From assembly GCA_945882005.1 (NCBI GenBank), contig CAMCWG010000125.1, forward strand, positions 1-8,326: DNA of 8,326 bases, in the 5' to 3' direction. The DNA is from Bordetella parapertussis (GTDB taxonomy: Bacteria > Pseudomonadota > Gammaproteobacteria > Burkholderiales > Burkholderiaceae_B). Each line of letters opens with the position of its first letter. Within the stretch, counting starts at the first letter, position 1. The notes below the pieces were generated by a model. The model saw nothing but the letters and a program-made list of their open reading frames with translations. It did no database searches and had not been told where the DNA came from. Shown here one piece after another: positions 7,146-8,326 of the stretch. The position numbers and the translations under genes were made by a program.

Positions 7146-7165
7146 GCGAACCGCATTGTTTTTTT
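7130..7165 (+). terminator. strong intrinsic terminator of hupB
   Basis: A perfect 10-bp GC-rich stem, TGCGGTTCGC (7130-7139) with GCGAACCGCA (7146-7155), encloses the 6-base loop TATAAT and is directly followed by TTGTTTTTTT (7156-7165). No matching A-run lies on the left side, so it acts mainly on plus-strand transcripts coming from hupB. Confidence 0.93.
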
Positions 7166-7226
7166 AGGCTTCCGTGGCCCTTTGTTTGATGTGCAGTCTT
7201 CCCGGATTCTCAAGGGCTAGTCGCAC

Positions 7227-7328
7227 AAACATTTCTTAGGGTGCTTAGCTCAGTTGGTAGAGCGGCGCCCTTACAAGGCGTAGGTCACAGGTTCGACCCC
7301 TGTAGCACCCACCACTAAGAAATTGTTT
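7227..7328. repeat. near-perfect 13-base inverted repeat bracketing tRNA-Val
   Basis: AAACATTTCTTAG (7227-7239) is the reverse complement of CTAAGAAATTGTTT (7315-7328) apart from one bulged base. The left arm ends on the first base of the tRNA and the right arm begins right after its CCA. In the primary transcript leader and trailer could therefore pair and prolong the acceptor stem. The right arm ends in TTGTTT, so it may also help termination after the tRNA. Confidence 0.7.
7239..7314 (+). tRNA. tRNA-Val, anticodon TAC (reads GUA)
   Basis: The gene starts GGGTGCT and ends AGCACCC followed by A and an encoded CCA (7312-7314), closing a perfect 7-bp acceptor stem. The D-arm holds AGCTCAGTTGGTAGAGC, the anticodon stem GCGCC/GGCGT encloses the loop CTTACAA with anticodon TAC, and the T-arm ACAGG-TTCGACC-CCTGT is intact. 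Total length is 76. It lies downstream of hupB on the same strand and converges on the adhesin gene. Confidence 0.97.
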
Positions 7329-7347
7329 AAAACGCAGTGTTCAATTT

Positions 7348-7372
7348 CGTTCCAGTCGGTTTGCGACGAACG
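7348..7372 (-). terminator. possible hairpin after the adhesin stop codon
   Basis: CGTTC (7348-7352) pairs with GAACG (7368-7372) and GTCG (7355-7358) with CGAC (7364-7367), giving a 9-bp stem with a 2-base bulge and a GTTTG loop. It begins 1 base after the adhesin stop. On the minus strand AAATTG follows instead of a T-run, so intrinsic termination would be weak; the hairpin may instead protect the mRNA 3' end. It also lies in the convergent gap with tRNA-Val. Confidence 0.3.
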
Positions 7373-7373
7373 T

Positions 7374-8326
7374 TCAATTTAAATAGCCACCGGTGCGACC
7401 GCTACCGACTATCCGACAGGATAAGTTATGGTCGAGTGCAACAAATATGGATTTAAGCATTTCATCGGGGCTCAAGACCTGAGTCTGCAACACGCATGTT
7501 GAGCGAAATGGTGCAGCATCTGAAGTTTGGCCAGCTGATTTTGTTTCAGTGCCAGACGTTGGGTTCACGGCGCCATTATTTGCGCTTAGCGAGTCCCAAT
7601 ACTGGAACGTTGACGCGATGCTAGAAGTCCTATTCTGTGACGTGGCTATATCCGTGTCAGTTGTCGAGCTAACGCTGGTGTTATTTGATTGAGTGCGGTA
7701 AACGATGTTGTAGCCTGGCGCACTTGGCTGATAGCTAATCGTGTAGCCATACACAGTTGAGTTTGGTGTCTTGGTGGCAACGGAAGCATCCAGACCCAAG
7801 CTCCCCGCTGAAGCGCCTGAGTAAAAATCAGCCACACCACCGTTACCCACTGAAAAAATAGGCGAGTCACTCAGAACAATATTGTCTGTGGTGTTTGAGG
7901 GTAGGGTGTTGCTACCCGCAGCCAGTAACAAAGCGGGAGCGGATGCCACGGCAGAGCTGCTACTCGTGCTGACGCTTTGCGAGATGAAGAGACTGCCTGT
8001 CAGTGTCTTTATTGAAATGCGGTCGGTTGAACTCAAGCCGTTATATGTTGTGCCTGCGAGGGTGATCGAACCAATCTCCAGTGCTTCTGCATTGATCACA
8101 CTCAGCGCACCTAGCGAACTTCCTGAGGCGATCAAGGATAAGGCATTGGTTGTGTTGTTCAAGGTAATCGACTGAGTGCCTACGAAGGCTAAACCAAAGC
8201 CATCTGTATCGCTGACCGTGCCGGTGAGACGAATACCTGCCGTTGAACTGCCTATTGCAGTCGTACTTCCCAGGACGATATCGTTAGAGTATGTGCTTTC
8301 TGTGAGGCCAGAGTTGGTGAGTGCTC
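7374..8326 (-). CDS. filamentous hemagglutinin-like surface protein, C-terminal 316 residues (start lies beyond the right edge)
   Basis: The frame is open from the right edge to a TGA at 7374-7376, so this is the end of a larger protein; the TTG at 8162 is an ordinary Leu codon within it. The visible part is rich in Ser, Thr, Gly, Asn and Ala, with repeated beta-strand/turn stretches such as GIRLTGTVSDTDG, SITLNNTTNALSLIASG and LEIGSITLAGT, as expected of a parallel beta-helix adhesin. The stretch NIVLSDSPIFSVGNGGVADFY with SGASAGSLGL, followed later by YNIVYR, matches the pattern near the end of hemagglutinin-type proteins of Burkholderiales and Neisseriales, which are usually exported by two-partner secretion. 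No beta-barrel autotransporter domain, YadA anchor, LPXTG or PEP-CTERM signal is present. The last 46 residues are different in character: they are less repetitive, contain a charged/hydrophobic SPDEMLKSIFVALDHN, and hold two Cys at 40 and 14 residues from the end. It is probably a surface adhesin; the receptor and partner transporter are not visible. Confidence 0.75.
   Translation of the reverse strand, partial: ALTNSGLTESTYSNDIVLGSTTAIGSSTAGIRLTGTVSDTDGFGLAFVGTQSITLNNTTNALSLIASGSSLGALSVINAEALEIGSITLAGTTYNGLSSTDRISIKTLTGSLFISQSVSTSSSSAVASAPALLLAAGSNTLPSNTTDNIVLSDSPIFSVGNGGVADFYSGASAGSLGLDASVATKTPNSTVYGYTISYQPSAPGYNIVYRTQSNNTSVSSTTDTDIATSQNRTSSIASTFQYWDSLSANNGAVNPTSGTETKSAGQTSDAAPFRSTCVLQTQVLSPDEMLKSIFVALDHNLSCRIVGSGRTGGYLN

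Noticed and set aside
8160..8162. TTG at 8162 as the start of a 262-residue protein
   Set aside because: The frame continues open to the right edge with the same Gly/Ser/Thr beta-strand character (for example GIRLTGTVSDTDG), so the TTG is an internal leucine codon.
7882..8175. 97-residue plus-strand ORF opposite the adhesin
   Set aside because: It is the complement of the low-complexity Ser/Thr-rich adhesin frame, has no ribosome binding site that I can see, and shows no family motif.
1..8326. CRISPR array, insertion sequence or phage genes
   Set aside because: No regularly spaced direct repeats, transposase or integrase motifs, or terminal repeats were found in any part of the window.

Overview
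The window looks like chromosomal DNA from a betaproteobacterium, most likely of the order Burkholderiales. The reasons are the close family-level match of the HU protein and the PLP-dependent trans-sulfuration enzyme to proteins I know from that group, an rnr-rlmB pair behind a tRNA-Leu gene, a tRNA-Val gene directly after hupB, roughly balanced base composition, and tRNA genes with encoded CCA. This placement is from memory of the families, not from a search. I cannot name a genus.

Left part (1-1847): on the minus strand there is the start of an FMN-binding glutamate synthase-like membrane enzyme that runs off the left edge. It is preceded, with a 32-base gap, by an auxin-efflux-carrier (AEC) type transporter, so the two probably form one operon. 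A GNAT acetyltransferase with a TTG start is transcribed divergently from about 100 bases away.

Middle (1884-6569): a minus-strand tRNA-Leu(CAG) gene stands head to head with rnr (RNase R), which is followed after 12 bases by rlmB (23S rRNA Gm2251 methyltransferase). These are RNA-metabolism genes: RNase R degrades structured RNA, RlmB modifies the ribosomal P-loop. The tRNA promoter lies across the first codons of rnr. A trans-sulfuration family enzyme (sulfur amino acid metabolism) follows after a short T-rich gap with two small hairpins.

Right part (6570-8326): a 244-base leader region with a good sigma-70 promoter feeds hupB (HU-beta). A very strong intrinsic terminator follows hupB, and its loop is exactly TATAAT, which also appears to be the -10 box of the next gene, tRNA-Val(TAC). 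That tRNA gene is bracketed by a near-perfect 13-base inverted repeat. Converging on it from the right is the C-terminal 316 residues of a large Ser/Thr/Gly-rich, filamentous-hemagglutinin-like surface protein that continues past the right edge.

Most of the window is housekeeping. I do not see a new defence, mobile or biosynthetic system. The unusual material is small-scale: overlapping promoter/terminator and promoter/start-codon architecture at the two tRNA genes, the tRNA-flanking inverted repeat, a structured hupB leader, and the cysteine-bearing C-terminus of the adhesin.
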